Assembly (NCBI RefSeq): GCF_000715075.1 | Contig: NC_134097.1 | Location: 127,532,997 to 127,596,996 of the forward strand | Origin: Nicotiana tabacum | Taxonomy: Eukaryota; Streptophyta; Magnoliopsida; Solanales; Solanaceae | Length of the DNA: 64,000 nt | Direction of reading: 5' to 3' | Shown here: positions 36,003 through 49,156 of the stretch, piece after piece | How the letters are laid out: each line of letters begins with the position of its first letter | How positions within the stretch are numbered: the first letter of the stretch is position 1 | Notes under the pieces: generated by a model | Told to the model about the DNA's origin: nothing | The model's database searches: none | The model's input: the letters and a program-made list of their open reading frames with translations, nothing else | Made by a program: the position numbers and the translations under genes

Positions 36003-36690
36003 TGACCAAAAAATATAAACTTTCGGTTAAACTATTTAATTTTATGTAATGAGGGGTTAAACTTAGTTAAAGATAATATCTCTAGAATTAGAACTTGATA
36101 GCATGAATAACGTAAGATAAAGTCGGTGGGAAACTGAAGATAATGCACATTTAATATTCCAAAAGATGTGAGCAATAATGGAGGAATATCAAGCAATAAA
36201 TGGTATTAATGTAAATCGAGGGAATGATTCACCTAATAATGAGTAAAGTGGATGATTGTTCCTTCTGACAATGAGGAATGACAGACAAATCCTCAAATGT
36301 TCGAACTATTCTCGGATCTGATGGAAAGATATGGATAATGTGTGTAAGAATATTTCAAAAGGTAAAATTTGTATATTTGCTAGAGAGAAAGAATCTTCTT
36401 CTGAAAAGTGTTCTTATCCAGTCAATGTTACATGCCCTACACTATTGTCTCCTTTTCTATTTATATGAAACATGTCCCTAACAAACCCTAATAGTACAAG
36501 AGAAGAGAATATTCAATTAATATCTTATTACAAAAACTAGCTGTTATTGTTCTGGCCTTGGTGCTCGACCTCGACCTTTGTTGACAGACCGGCCATGAAT
36601 CCTACTGCTTCCTGGTCGACCCCGACCGCATCTTTTTTCTTAACGCCGCTTAACGCTAAATTCCCTTAGGGCAGATTTTGACCTATATAG
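36003..36690 (-). repeat. 5' LTR of the Tat element (outer boundary approximate)
   Basis: The inner end is set by the primer site; on the minus strand the LTR ends ...TTTGGTCA at 36003. The outer end lies near 36680-36690 but no clean terminus or target duplication could be fixed. TATAAATAG on the minus strand at about 36456-36464 is a plausible TATA box. No coding signal. Confidence 0.55.
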
Positions 36691-36759
36691 ATACGAAATA
36701 ATCTTAGCATACTAATATAAGCATAACTAATATAAGCATTACTAATCTGAGCATTACTA

Positions 36760-37021
36760 CTCCCTCCGGTCCACAATAAGTGACCAATTTGCTTTTTATT
36801 TTGGTCCAAAATAAGTGTCCATTTATATAATCAAGAAAACATTCAATTTGGTTTTACAAAATCACCCTTATGTACATATTCTTAAAAAGTTTTCTTACTC
36901 CTCACATTAAATACTTAATTAAAGGTAGTTTAGCGATACTAGGTATTTTTGTATAAAATTTAGTATTTTCTAAATGGGCGTGCCAAAAATAAATTGGTCA
37001 CTTATTGTGGACCAGAGGGAG
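36760..37021. mobile_element. Stowaway-type MITE, 262 bp
   Basis: Inverted repeats CTCCCTCCGGTCCACAATAA and its complement at the right end (...TTATTGTGGACCAGAGGGAG) extend for over 30 bp. It is flanked by TA on both sides (36758-36759 and 37022-37023), the Stowaway target duplication. AT-rich centre, no ORF. It lies in AT-rich sequence with 15-bp direct repeats of 'actaatataagcat' (36700-36757) that may itself be an older MITE. Confidence 0.9.
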
Positions 37022-37147
37022 TAATACATTTTATTTTGTACTATTTCTATACACATTGACCCTACCAAACGACCCCTAATATCTCTGACCAATGGTGAAG
37101 AGTATCCAGTTTCCAACTAATTTTCTTCTTGTTTTATTCCCAATGTA

Positions 37148-37175
37148 CTAGTAAACGTATCCGCGCGATGCGCGG
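37148..37175 (-). other. Helitron 3' terminus: hairpin plus CTAG
   Basis: A perfect 6-bp GC stem (CCGCGC/GCGCGG) with a three-base loop at 37161-37175, nine bases, then CTAG at 37148-37151. This is the replication-termination signal of a Helitron. Confidence 0.9.
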
Positions 37176-38809
37176 CTCATTGCAAATAAAAATAGTGCAA
37201 TGAGGCATAATAGAAACCGACGTATATTATAAACTAAATTTACTGATCGCATTCAAAAGAATTAATTAGAAAAATAAATAGATGAACTTTCATCTTATGT
37301 ACTCATGTAAAGGTGAAGTATAAAACTTGTCTGAAATTTAGAAGAAATTCAATATAAATAATATATAAAAAAATAAAAATAAAAAAGAGCATTCTTATGT
37401 TCCCCATAAAGAGTCTCAATCCAAAAAGCGGCAAAACCTTACTAAGGCCTTAAAAGGGTAAAAATAGGTCTTTAAGCCCGATATGTACATGACTTAGAAT
37501 GGGCAACAACAAAATTTCAGTTAAATCTTATTTCAGTTCCAGTCCCAAACGAAGCTTCATCAAGGCGCCCAACTCAAACAAAATTCTATTTTAAGCATTT
37601 CCAACACAAACCGCATAGTTTTTTTAATCTTGATCATTTTTCATCCTTCAAAGCAGGACTGTCCTGCATGTACCAAATAAAACATGTGCAATGACAAATA
37701 TAATGACCGAAAAATAGCTTGAAAAAGTCATCCTTGAAAGTATGCTTGAGATCCAAAATAGGGTATTCCCATTTTCTTAAGAAATGAAGTAATAATCAAC
37801 CAAAAAATATTGCATAATTTCTCGATTTTCTTGTGGACAAATCATCAACCAAGTCTTGAGAGAATCAATAAAACCGTAGCTCAACTCCATCATCCTCTTA
37901 TTGCACTCGAGCTTACCATGCTAGTCCCACCCAATGACAATCTCTCAACAGAATAGCATCAAGTAGTCTAATACCAATGAGAATAGTCAGTAGAAAAAAT
38001 ATATATAAAATAATGTATAACCAAAAAAAAAGTGTAACTACTAAAAAATACTCCCAACAACTTTTTTAAAGAAAAATAAGCTTTACCCCTACCGACAATT
38101 TTTCGTTATCCTCGATAGAAGCACTTCTCTAAAATATGGAAATGTTAAACCACTAAAACTAAAGTATAAATAAAAAGTTTTTTGCCTCATTTTTCATATT
38201 TTTCAAAATTATTCAAAGCTTCAAAGTACTGCACTTACTATGACAATTGAGCACTATTGAAGCTTAAACTTTTGGCTTAGCAAAATAAATGTGATTCATA
38301 TATAAACACTTTGATTTTATGAGGAGCAAATTATAGAGCTCAGATAAGTGCAAATATATTTTCAACACTTTCCTTCTAGCATAAGTTTCATATCCTTCTA
38401 ACAAAGGTTTTAAAGTTACAGTACTAACAAAAATATTCATCGTTTATTTTAACACTTAATTGTACAGTAATACTCTACGGCAAGTATACTTTGGATGAAT
38501 TAATATTTGTAACTACCTAAATATAGCTAGATTCCTCATTAAATTTTGATTTGAAAATAAGCAAAACAGATTGTAAATTATTACTTGACATGAGGAGTAT
38601 ATATAATCAAGTAAACAACGTAAACTAATTTGTCTCTTCATGTTAATCCTCTTTTTAACACATTGGATATGTCGTTAAATTGCATTAGTTGAAGGAATAA
38701 GTTATTATTATTCCTTTATGTTCTTTATGTAAAACTCTTAAGAAAAAATGAAGAGTAAAATGACAGGTAATGTTGCAAACAAATAACAAAGTTTCATTAA
38801 TTAAAAAAA
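37176..38809. other. Helitron 3' flank, no gene seen
   Basis: AT-rich sequence between the hairpin and the ORF at 38810-39263. I find no domain, no long frame and no clear internal repeat on either strand. Confidence 0.5.
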
Positions 38810-39263
38810 TTATAAATAGTTGTACAAACGGTTCTCCCACTCAGCTTCAAATTTAAGAACATAAACCCAAAAAGGTTCACTTGGCCAAACCTCGTGATAA
38901 ACATCAGTTAAAATACTACCTAAAGGTTGTCCAAGTGAATCTAGTAATATTGCTAAGACTTTCCAATCAGATAGTTTATTTTGGTCAATAGCATTAGGGC
39001 ATCTCGGGTAAACTTATAATTTTCAATATATTTAGCTAGTGAAGCCCTAAGCTCTCTAAATTTCTTTTCTTTTTCCCTTCGTTCAGCCCTTCGATCCCTT
39101 AACTTATTTTGTATTGGCTTTGGGAGATTCCTAATGACTTCATCCTTAGAGTCAGAATCATTATACGAATAAATGTTGCGACGACGTACCCTTCTACGTT
39201 GTCCCGTTCCTTGACTTCGAGAAGTCGCAGTTGTAGTAATTGGAAGTTCTCCTTGTTTATTAT
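38810..39263 (-). CDS. Unidentified Helitron-borne exon or ORF, basic and coiled-coil-like
   Basis: Starts after an acceptor-like CCTATTTCAG at 39264 and runs to a TAA at 38812-38810. The first part has an Arg-rich patch (GQRRRVRRRN), an acidic Ser/Asp segment, then a charged helix rich in Arg/Glu/Lys. After about 39000 the frame changes by one base and continues with a hydrophobic, Trp-containing C terminus (VWPSEPFWVY.., EWENRLYNYL) to the stop. The change may be a frameshift or an unrecognised intron. I do not recognise the family. It lies 3' of the helicase gene in the Helitron, so it is either a third Helitron gene or a captured host fragment. Confidence 0.4.
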
Positions 39264-42200
39264 CTGAAATAGGACAAAGGAAACAATAAGAATGGCTAAA
39301 ACCGATAAATGTGACAACATATATCACAATTAATTGTAAAAGGATATGACTCCATATTGTAAAAAAAAATCCAATAGATTACATAAAATTAACTTAACTA
39401 ATAACTTATGGAAGTCTACGTTGAACATTGATAGAGCTTTTAAGTCATCCAATATCCATGATAATCAAAAAGGAAGGTAAAAAAACTGAACATTAAGAGA
39501 AATTGCACAGCTTTGATTGTTGGAACCGTTGTAACTATTTTGGAAATTTGAAACTTGTATGAGACAAGTTTATGTGAAAAGAAAGAGTAATACCCAAAAG
39601 TCCAGTAATTATGTATACGCCAAATGCAATTCCAATAGCAGCCTAATTCAAGTTAAAGAGTGCAAATTGATAGAGCAACTGCATAGCAAATATCACAGCA
39701 ACTGAACCGTTATAAACTATATTCAACTGCGTAAAAAAAGTACATTCCTAGGCTGCTTCACCACTACATAACAAAAGAGAATTCTGTTAAAAGCTTGATT
39801 GTTTTAAATTTTATAATATCGACGTCGACGCTGCATTTACAACTGCCATTACTCTTCTGCTAATTCTAACTTTTCCTTCCACTCTATGGCCATTCCACTT
39901 GTAATAAAGAATGAGGTTTGTTAATTAGCCCAAGGAAAATCAGAGAAAAATAAACAAAGTAGGAAATATAGAGTATTTTTAAGCATTGAACAAAGAGACC
40001 CTCTGTAAGCAACAATTATGCAAATCGCAAATCTGTAAATAGTGGATTAAAGTTCATACCATTGTTATCGGGAGAAAATTTAAACTGTTTCTACTTTTGT
40101 ATATCCATTTGATTTTTTCTGCCTTGTTTCTTCTCTTCTTCCATGTTAAATTCAGTCGTAACTGGTGTAGTTGTCACAAGTTGTACAGCCGTCTATTGAA
40201 TAGAATTTTATTGATGATAGAGGCTTGTTAAAAAAGTATTTGTATACACTATACTGTAGTAAAATAGAGAAGTATGGTGTAGTCAAATTGAGAAGGCTTT
40301 GCAAAGATAATTGTTACCTAATATTATGGGACAAAGCTCTCTTTTTCGTTATTCTCTAATGTTTTCTTCGTCTGACCCCTCTATATTTGTGTTCTTTATA
40401 TAGATAGAATATAGATGATGGGATTATTATAGTGGGAAAGTGGGGATGATTGGGAAGGGGACGTGAAGGATATGGTTGGGATGTCAGGAGTGTTGTGTGG
40501 GAGTGGGAGATCATGGGGGATATGCGTGAGACAGAATTTTCGGAAAACATGGACTGTGTTTATTCCTTAAATCCACTGTTGAAGAATTTCTCAGATTCGC
40601 TACTGGATATTATACCAACTGGAGATTTCGATGCTTTCTTCTATGCAGCAAAGCGTGAATATGGTCCGTTAGTTGTCTGCTATATGGTCCATTAGTTGTC
40701 GTGTATCTTGTTACACCCAAGCTTGCCAAATGCTATTTTTGAGCAAAGCAGATTTTGTAAGATTGCGCATAACGTAAAATGGAAAACACGTAACAAAGAG
40801 TTCCTTGAACTGTATGCTACAGGTGAAACAAAAATGATAATGTCATTTTGATTAATATCCAAAATAGTACAGCAGACTGTTATGACAATTTTTACTGTTG
40901 AAGAAGCAAAACTTTCTTAACAAACAGGAAATGATAGCACTATAATGCCATTAAGCTTTAATAACTAAAGGGGGTTATAGATAATTTAGACGAAAAAGAG
41001 CAACAGGAAGGGAGTAAAACATATTATAACATTATTGATCCAACACTGTCAAACACAACACAGTGTTTGATTAACCAAAGTTTTCTTAATATCTCATACA
41101 ATTTGAGGAATGTCTTGCTCTTTTCTCGTAAGGAACTTATAATTGTCGATTAGTAAATCATCATTGAAACCCGACAATTTTTGAACATATGAAACCGCTT
41201 AAATTCCCCTTCATATGTGGTCACTTCAAAATTAGTAATTGCCTCCCTTCTGTTGCACTGAGAAAGTGGAAAAAATAAGCTTCCCATCGTCCATATTTGT
41301 GCATCGCCGCTCCCTTGTATTTTGTGGTTGCTGTCGAGAACTAAAGCTTAGACGTCGAACTATTTGCAAAAACTCTGCTTTTCTGAAATTAGACATATAC
41401 TTACCAAGTCACAAAATAATTATACATATCCAAAATTAGTGAATAAGTGTCTACAGATTTTTGCAATTTCGGATATTCAAACGAATAAGTGATCATACAC
41501 AGTATTTATTAATATGCCAAGACAAAGAACATAAAATATATGGTGTTAATATGGTTTATACATATTCAGATAGTTCATTTATATATATTATAGAAAGAAA
41601 CTTGATCGTTTCCAATTAGCATATCCAAATGTTTTCAGAGGGAAGAGATTTATTGACTATCTTGAAATGGAAATCTGGAAGAATGTGTATCACATAGACA
41701 TGATATATTACAAGTTCCAAGATGTCTTTCCTTTAAATTCAGCTTCAAAAATATTTTTTTTCCTCTCTGGGTAGCTTAGACTTTCACACTTTCCATTGAC
41801 ACCTTGTTTTCCTACAAATTGTCAAACTGAATCAATATTTTCTTTCCATTTTATTTCTTCCTTCAGCAAGGAAGTAGCTTAAATTTATATGTTTGTAACA
41901 TGCTAAACTGGAACTCCTTATCTTTGAGGCAATGTGCTATTAAGATCTAATGCAACCAAAAGATAACATTACTATTCTGCACTAATCTTTTTCCTTGTTT
42001 ATTTTCACCATGAATTCAACAATAAAAAGCAAAGCCTTGACTCCCATGCTTTTTAACAGGAATTAATAGAGAAAAGTGATTAGTTCAGCTAGCAGGGAAA
42101 GAAGCAGAGACGTGCAAGTAACATTCTTTCCTAGTTTTCCCAGTGAATTTTATACAGTATCAAGATTTCAAGCGACAAAGACATTTTTCCTATACCAGTT

Positions 42201-43024
42201 TTCGTGTTTCATAACTTCAAAAACTGAAATGGAAATGAATGAGGAGAACCTGTCCAGATTGGCAATCCCACACTCTTACTATCTTGTCCGTACTCCCTGA
42301 ATAAAGCTTATCCGAGCCCGATGGCAAAGCAATCCCTGTAACGACCTGTTTGCAAAAACCATTTAATTGGTATCTGGACAACTCACTCTCATTTATGTGA
42401 ATCAGTTCAAAGCTAAACTTGAATATGTTTCTAGTTATTCTCCTCTCTCACACACACACAGAAACACAAAAGAAATTCACTTCTGGAACTGCAAGTAACA
42501 TGATAGTCAACTGGACGCCAAGTTACTCCCTTCGTTCCAATGCATCTGCTATGAGAACCAACAATAAAGCTGATTAATTTGTAAAAAAGTGGATGCTTAT
42601 CACACTAACTATATTTCAAATCAAAAAATTAGTAGACCGATTACCAGTACACTGAAACATCCATAAGTTTATTTAATCCAATTATATTTGATGAAATTTC
42701 ACAATGTCCGGTTGATGAATTAGCATATTAAAACCAAATTCGTATATGAAATTCATTGCCTCTTCAAAAATGCGATGTAAGAAGTCTGTTAATCCATATT
42801 ATGGCAAATCATGACATATCTATATTTGTAATATTTTTTAAAAAGTTAATTTATATACAGAATAGAGAAATAGAGAAATATATAAGAAAAGAGCAGAAAA
42901 GTAAAGCGTACCTATTACATGCTTCAGATATGTTGTCAACATCTATTGTCGCACTTGGTTAATGAATCTCAGTAACAAAAGTTTTACTTAAAGCTCAAAA
43001 AAGATATTGATTATCTTTCGAGTG
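39264..43024. other. Helitron interior between the unknown ORF and the helicase gene, no gene seen
   Basis: AT-rich, with only short frames on both strands (the longest near 40450-40695 plus and 42076-42300 plus) that lack domain-like composition or conserved splice contexts. The region may contain 5' exons of the ORF at 38810-39263 that are too short to call. Confidence 0.4.
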
Positions 43025-44691
43025 TCAGACTAAATTTCGAAAAACTTCTTTAAATACAACATTTGTAGCTTCAGTAGTTATATTCCCATCGTCATCACAA
43101 ACCAATATTTTTAATCCCTTTCTACTCGTCACTCGAGAAAGAGCAACATATAGCTGTCCATGTGTAAAAATTGATTTTTTAAAAAATAATCTCACATGAG
43201 ACAATGACTGTCCTTGGCTTTTGTTGATTGTCATGGCAAAAGATACAATAATTGGAAATTGTCTTCGCTGGAACTTGAATGGAATTCTAGCATCAGATGG
43301 CGTCAATGTCATTCTTGGAATAAACACTTTCTGTCCAGCCATCTGTCCCGCTAAAACCTTTGCTTCAATAACTTGATTTTCAAGTTTAGTTATGATCAAC
43401 CTTGTTCCATTACATAATCCTGCTGACTGATCAATATTTCTTAATAACATTACTGGAATACCAACCTTTAGCGTAAGAGCATGATTTGGAACTCCAGAAT
43501 ATTTAATTGTATTTAAGAATTCAGGAGTGTGTATATGTCCCAGTGCTGAATAAGTACTGTCAGAGTTGCAGATTGTATCGGAACTCAAATATGATTTCTC
43601 AGAACTTTCATTAAGGGAAATCATATATTCGTTGATTGATTCCACCATATCAAGAGTTGGAGTAAGAATGGCTCTTTGTTGTAGGTATCCTATATCATTG
43701 CAACGACTGTTGAAATTCGGATACGTACTTTCTACAATTGCAGATGTTGGATCAATGGATTGTTTTATCAAAAGATCATCTGGTATTTGGACTTTTTCAT
43801 TGCCATCAACAGAAGTACCAACTATACCATCGCCAATTGCCAAAATCCAATCTGAAAAAACTCTCAACTCATCTAGATGTGTCCCTATTTCATTACCTTG
43901 CAATCTCATGTTCTTTGTTAACTTTAACAGTTGACAGTGAGGCCACAAATAAGAAGAATTGAGAGAAGCATTAACAATATCTTGCCTACTACCTTTTGGA
44001 ATAACAGGTAATATTTGTCTGAAGTCACCACCAAGAATAATTGTTTTACCTCCAAATGGTCGGTGTAAATTGGACGCATCTTTAAACCTAAGAATATCTC
44101 TTAAAGTTTTATCAAGAGCTTCAAAACAATATCTATGCATCATGGGTGCCTCATCCCAGATAATCAACTTTGCCTTAATAATTAAATTTGCTATAGGAGT
44201 ACCTTGCTTTATATTATATGTTGAATCTTCAGTTACATTTAGAGGAATCACAAATCTTGAATGAGTTGTTCGACCACTTGGTAACAACAAAGATCCAATC
44301 CCGCTAGATGCAACAGTTAAGACAATATTTCCTCTAGATCTTATGGCAGAAGATAGAGTTCTCCAAATAAAAGTCTTGCCCGTTCCTCCAAAACTATATA
44401 AAAAGAAAAACCCACCTTTGTCTTCATTCACATCTCTTATTATTTTTTCATAAACTGACTTTTGCTCATCTGTCAAATTCTTTACTAATTGTTGATGTTC
44501 CTCTGCCAAAGCGCGTTTATTATAACGCAATTCATCCCGTATTAATCTATTATTGTTATCAACTTCTTCTATATTATAAACAGGCATTGGCATTGTTGGA
44601 AAATCCAGAAAACTTCTTCCACAACCTTTCAAAAAAGTTTCAAGCTTTTGCAAACAACGATTTTTCAATTCTTCATCTGTTAGGTGAGCTT
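43025..44691 (-). CDS. PIF1-like helicase exon of the Helitron (apparently intact)
   Basis: This is the largest open exon in the window. It begins at the acceptor TTATTTCAG|AAGCTCACC and stays open to the TGA at 43027-43025. All main superfamily 1B helicase motifs are present in order: Walker A near 44370, DEAP near 44155, GGDFRQ near 44020, and the C-terminal TINKSQGQ and ALSRV motifs near 43220 and 43130. PIF1-type helicases unwind DNA 5' to 3'. Intact reading suggests either recent activity or use in trans; the upstream Rep breaks argue against current autonomy. Confidence 0.88.
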
Positions 44692-44901
44692 CTGAAATAA
44701 CATTAGAATGTAAAATAATTAAATACAATTAAACCGTATTATAAACAGGCCTTGACATTGTTGGAAAATCCAGAAAAATTCTTCGACAACCTTTCAAAAA
44801 AGTTTCAAGCTTTTGCAAACAACGATTTTTCAATTCTTCATCTGTTAGATAAGCTTCTGAAATAACATTATAATGTAAAATAATTAAATACAATTAAATG
44901 G
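44572..44901 (-). repeat. 165-bp tandem duplication spanning the helicase exon start
   Basis: 44572-44736 and 44737-44901 are about 95% alike by eye at a constant offset of 165 bp. Each copy contains the splice acceptor TATTTCAG and the first ~40 codons of the helicase exon, so the upstream copy provides a second possible acceptor and a partial exon. Copy 2 has lost the proper continuation; splicing to it would read into the acceptor-proximal intron of copy 1. Confidence 0.85.
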
Positions 44902-47900
44902 TAAAGTTTACTTTAGCCACATGAAATTAAAAATAAAATTAACGAAAAAATATACTGTTCAATAGTAGTGTACATTAATTTTAAACACATTTAACGTACA
45001 TAGAATTTGAACGAATAATATAGTTCAAACCATGTGGTTTTTTAATTTGTAAAAATTATTATTAATTTTATGCATATTATTATTCATAACCTATAAATAA
45101 AAAGCAGTATTTGCTATCCTAAAAAAATGAATTGAAATTTTTTCAAATAAAGTAGAGAATGCATAAAAGCGATTATAGCCTTTCCCAAAGTTTTAGGGCA
45201 TTAAACACAATGCATTAATTTTCTATTACTTTTTATGTCTGGAAAATGCATTAATTAGTACCAATATTATTCCTATGATGTAAACACAACGTTATATTAA
45301 AAAGATATGAAAATAAGAAAATATTGCTTAACGAACCTTAAGTTGTGGAGTGAATTTTGTATGAAGTTGAAAAACCAAAAAGAAGAAATAAATGAACAAT
45401 CAGGTTAATATGAATTAAATAATTAAAAATAAAGCTAAGTAACAAAGTTAAGCAAATCAGCCATTATTCAAAATTGTCATATCATAACTGGAAACTTTAA
45501 CCATTAAATACATACCCGGGTGATCCAATATTCTTCTTTCTTCGTAAAGGATATCTTCTGATAGTAAATGCCATGTTGCTTGCCAAACACTTTCTGGACG
45601 TGACATTGAATTTGATAAAAGTAGCATAGCAAATAATTGCCTAAGATATGATGTCATTCCCCAATTACTTGCTTCCATGATAGCATTCACGTATTCCTTA
45701 TCATCATCTAATAAACCCAAAGCATAACATGCATCTCTAAATGTCTCATGATCAGAACCGTTGATTTTTTTAAAAATTCTCATAGCTTTTTGGACCTTTA
45801 ACTACATTCAACAACAATCTAAGGTAATATTGCTCGCCAGAGGAAGGTGGAACAAAGAATATTCTCCCAATAGAAAATGCAGAAGTTCTTCTTTTTTTCC
45901 ATCTTTTTAGGTTTTGTTTCCACACAAACTTTAGAGGGAATTCTGCATAAGTCAATTCTCTTGCTTCAGCAAAAGTCTTATTAGCTTCAAACCAGCTTAA
46001 AAACATAGATTCCTTAACGGTTGTTCTATTGACAACTGCATCAATTGGATCATCATCCGAAAATATGACCGTCTGATTATTTGGTAGGTGAAAAGATAGT
46101 CTTTCTACAGATGGTTCTCTATGGTGTATTGAGAATTTAAAAATTCTCCAAGCAGCTTCACAAGGTGATATGTATCGGCAATCACAATACATATTTATTT
46201 CATCAACCACCCCCGAGTCTTCATTATTTACACTTTGAGAAAAAGCTGTCGTGACACGAACATTACTTTTATTAACATACTTAAATAAGTACTTAATGGA
46301 TCGTGATTGATTACATCACTCCACATTAATGTGTGCACCATACTTCAATAATAAAAATCGATTGTGTGGTACAACATACCTATTATCCAACGCAATACCT
46401 ACTCTATTTGCAGTTCTACCATCATCCCTTCTTCTATAAATTGGATACCCATCTTCATCAATTGTGGTTGATGACACAAATTTTTTTGGAAAGTGCTTTG
46501 TGCATCTACCATTTTGCATGCAAGGAGAAGATTTTCTAGCAGTACCACAAGGACCATGCATCATGAAATTTGTAACAACATTATAATAATAAGGATCTAC
46601 TTTTTTATCTGGTAATTCTGCTGAAATTATTCCATCAATATCTCCGACAGTTGGGTATTTATTCACAAGAAAAAGCAAGATGTGTGCATGAGGCAAGCCC
46701 CGCTTTTGAAATTCAACTGTATATATCACTGAAGAATAAAGATGTAATTAGATTGTTAAGTTTATATATTAGTTATTTTTAATATTAGCATATAAGAAAA
46801 TGAATGTGCAAACATAATAATTTTGTAGAACATAAAAATTTTACCTGCTTTTACTTCTCCAAAAACCTTATTGTCGCGTAGATCCTTTATCATGCGATCG
46901 AGCTTGATTTTGAAAATCCTTGTTAAAATGTCGGGACGATCTTCTGGAGATAAGCCCCTACTCTCCATAAATCTAGTAATCTCAGGCCATTTTGGGTTGC
47001 AAGTAAATGTGATGAACAAATCAGGGTACCCCGCCCATTTGCAAATTGCCATGGCATCTTGATAATTTTGCAACATGTAACGTGCACCTCCCGTAAAGCT
47101 AGAAGAGAGTATAACTCTCTGTCCTTGAGAAGAAGGTTCTATGTCCCCATGTAAAACAGCATCTTGTAACCTATTATAAAAGTGTGCTCTCAATTGTTTT
47201 TGATGAAGCCTAATGAACCTCAATCGAGAAGATTCCATCATTGTATAACCATCTACCAAGAATTGTTGAAATAATCTTCTAGCTGACACAATTGAAGGAA
47301 CTTCATCCTTCCTTTCTTGAATTTTATATGATAAGTACTCACGCGTGCTAACACATTTCCTTCCACCGGCTGAATCATCAATATCATTTAAAGGAATATC
47401 TTCTCGGTATCCGTCTTCACCATACGGAAATAATAATGGATATTGCAAACCTAAGTATGCTGCATTTAATTCATTTATCCTTTGTAGTTGTCCAGATTGG
47501 CTTTCAACTATGATATCTCTGTCAGACCTTGTTTGTTCAAAATCTCCAACTATCAAAGCAGCTACCTCTGAGTAAATTGTATCTTCTTCCATCAGAGCCT
47601 CTTTTCCCAATCAATCTAAGTCTAACATTTGAGGTCCCATATGTTTGAAATTGATCTCTTACCATTCTAAATGACTTTGATGAACATTGTTTTCATCAAG
47701 CATTTGCCTCAAGTCATTCACAATTTCAGCATGAAGTTGACTGTTCATTTCACCACGGTTGTAAAGGAAAATATTGACTTCAACTAAAAATTTACGTCTT
47801 AAAAAAAATATAATTTTAAAATATTTTGACTTAGCAATTCTCTATGTTAACCTGATAGCATGAATTCTATTTTCCACCTCATTTTCTGTATCATAGATAT

Positions 47901-49156
47901 ACAATTGTGCAAATTTGGGAGAAGATCCTTCCGGAGGCAATAAGCTTCCAATTTGATGATAATTTTGACCAGACAATCTGAATGTTCTAGGTCCCTTTGT
48001 TTTGTTGACAGAGAAATCCACCTTCTCTCCCATTGATGTAAATGCAAATATAGAATTATATGTTCGAATGTTCTCTTTGAAATGTTTGCTTTTTGCACCT
48101 TCATGAAATTAGGTTTGGTTAAAGAAGATGTATATATGCAAAAATTATAGTATCGTTGTTTTAATGAAATAAATTTATCTATTAACCTGATCCAAACAAT
48201 AAATCCTTCAAAATCAATGGAGGCTCCTTTGGATTTGGTAGCTTGATTTTACCACGACCACAACAAAAAGTGAAAATTGGGTTTTTTTTTTTATACTTCT
48301 TCTCAACTCTTTCCTCAAACCAGAAATATGCCCCACAATATTCACATTCATAATTGGCATCTCCTATATCCCAGTATTCTAGTTTTATGAGAGTAAAAAA
48401 ACAGATAAAGTTAAAGTACTTATTATATAGAAAGTAAAAGTATGTTGTATATGTAACTTTAAATTATGTCATACTTACCTTCATTGGTCATCCAGCTCTG
48501 TACTTCATCATCTAAAAATAATAATAATTAGTTATTAGAATTTAAAATTTAATATATGTGGAACTGTTAATACATTTTGACATTATGGAACGTTGATACG
48601 TTTATATGTGAATACCTTCAAAAACATCATCATCTTCATTTGCATCATGAATTTGAACACTGGATTGCATTTGACCTTGATGAATAAATTAAAAATTAGT
48701 AAAGTTGTATGTATGAGTATGAGTTGTGCTAAATTCGATGGCATACCTGGTATATCAGCATCAATGTTGTCATCTTCAAATTCTAAACAAAAATATTAAT
48801 TGTTAGCCTTTTCTCAATTTCATATTGAAGAAAAAGTATGTTGCAAAACTCAATTTGAAATTGTAGGAGTGCATTTAAAATAATAAAAATTGCAAAAGTA
48901 CAACCCAAAAAACAAAACTCATATAAGTATAATTGTAAAATAGCAAATATGTTGTAGTTAAGAAAATAAAGAGAAGCAAATAAATGGAAGAAAATTAAAG
49001 TTTAGTTTTATAAATAATTCCTCAACTTTTGCATATAAGTTATATGCTTATAAATTACAAACTTCATTATTTATGTGGACATGTACATAGGGGCAGAAAA
49101 AATTTACTTATTCAAATGTCAAAAATAAGTTAAATAAATTAAACATAAATATTTAC

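Larger units (their letters stand above)
27993..36690 (-). mobile_element. Degraded Tat-lineage Ty3/gypsy retrotransposon, minus strand, 3' end lost
   Basis: Read on the minus strand: 5' LTR (about 36690 to 36003), primer site (35995-35978), gag (to about 34949), protease, RT, RNase H, integrase (to about 31000), a non-coding spacer, a tandem repeat (30265-29300) and an antisense ORF (28119-28910 on plus). A dUTP/extra-RNaseH-type segment with NEAEYE-like residues near 32800 fits Tat elements (lineage from memory). No 3' LTR is seen; the element stops where the outer Athila LTR ends, so the Athila probably inserted into it. All reading frames are heavily broken. Confidence 0.78.
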
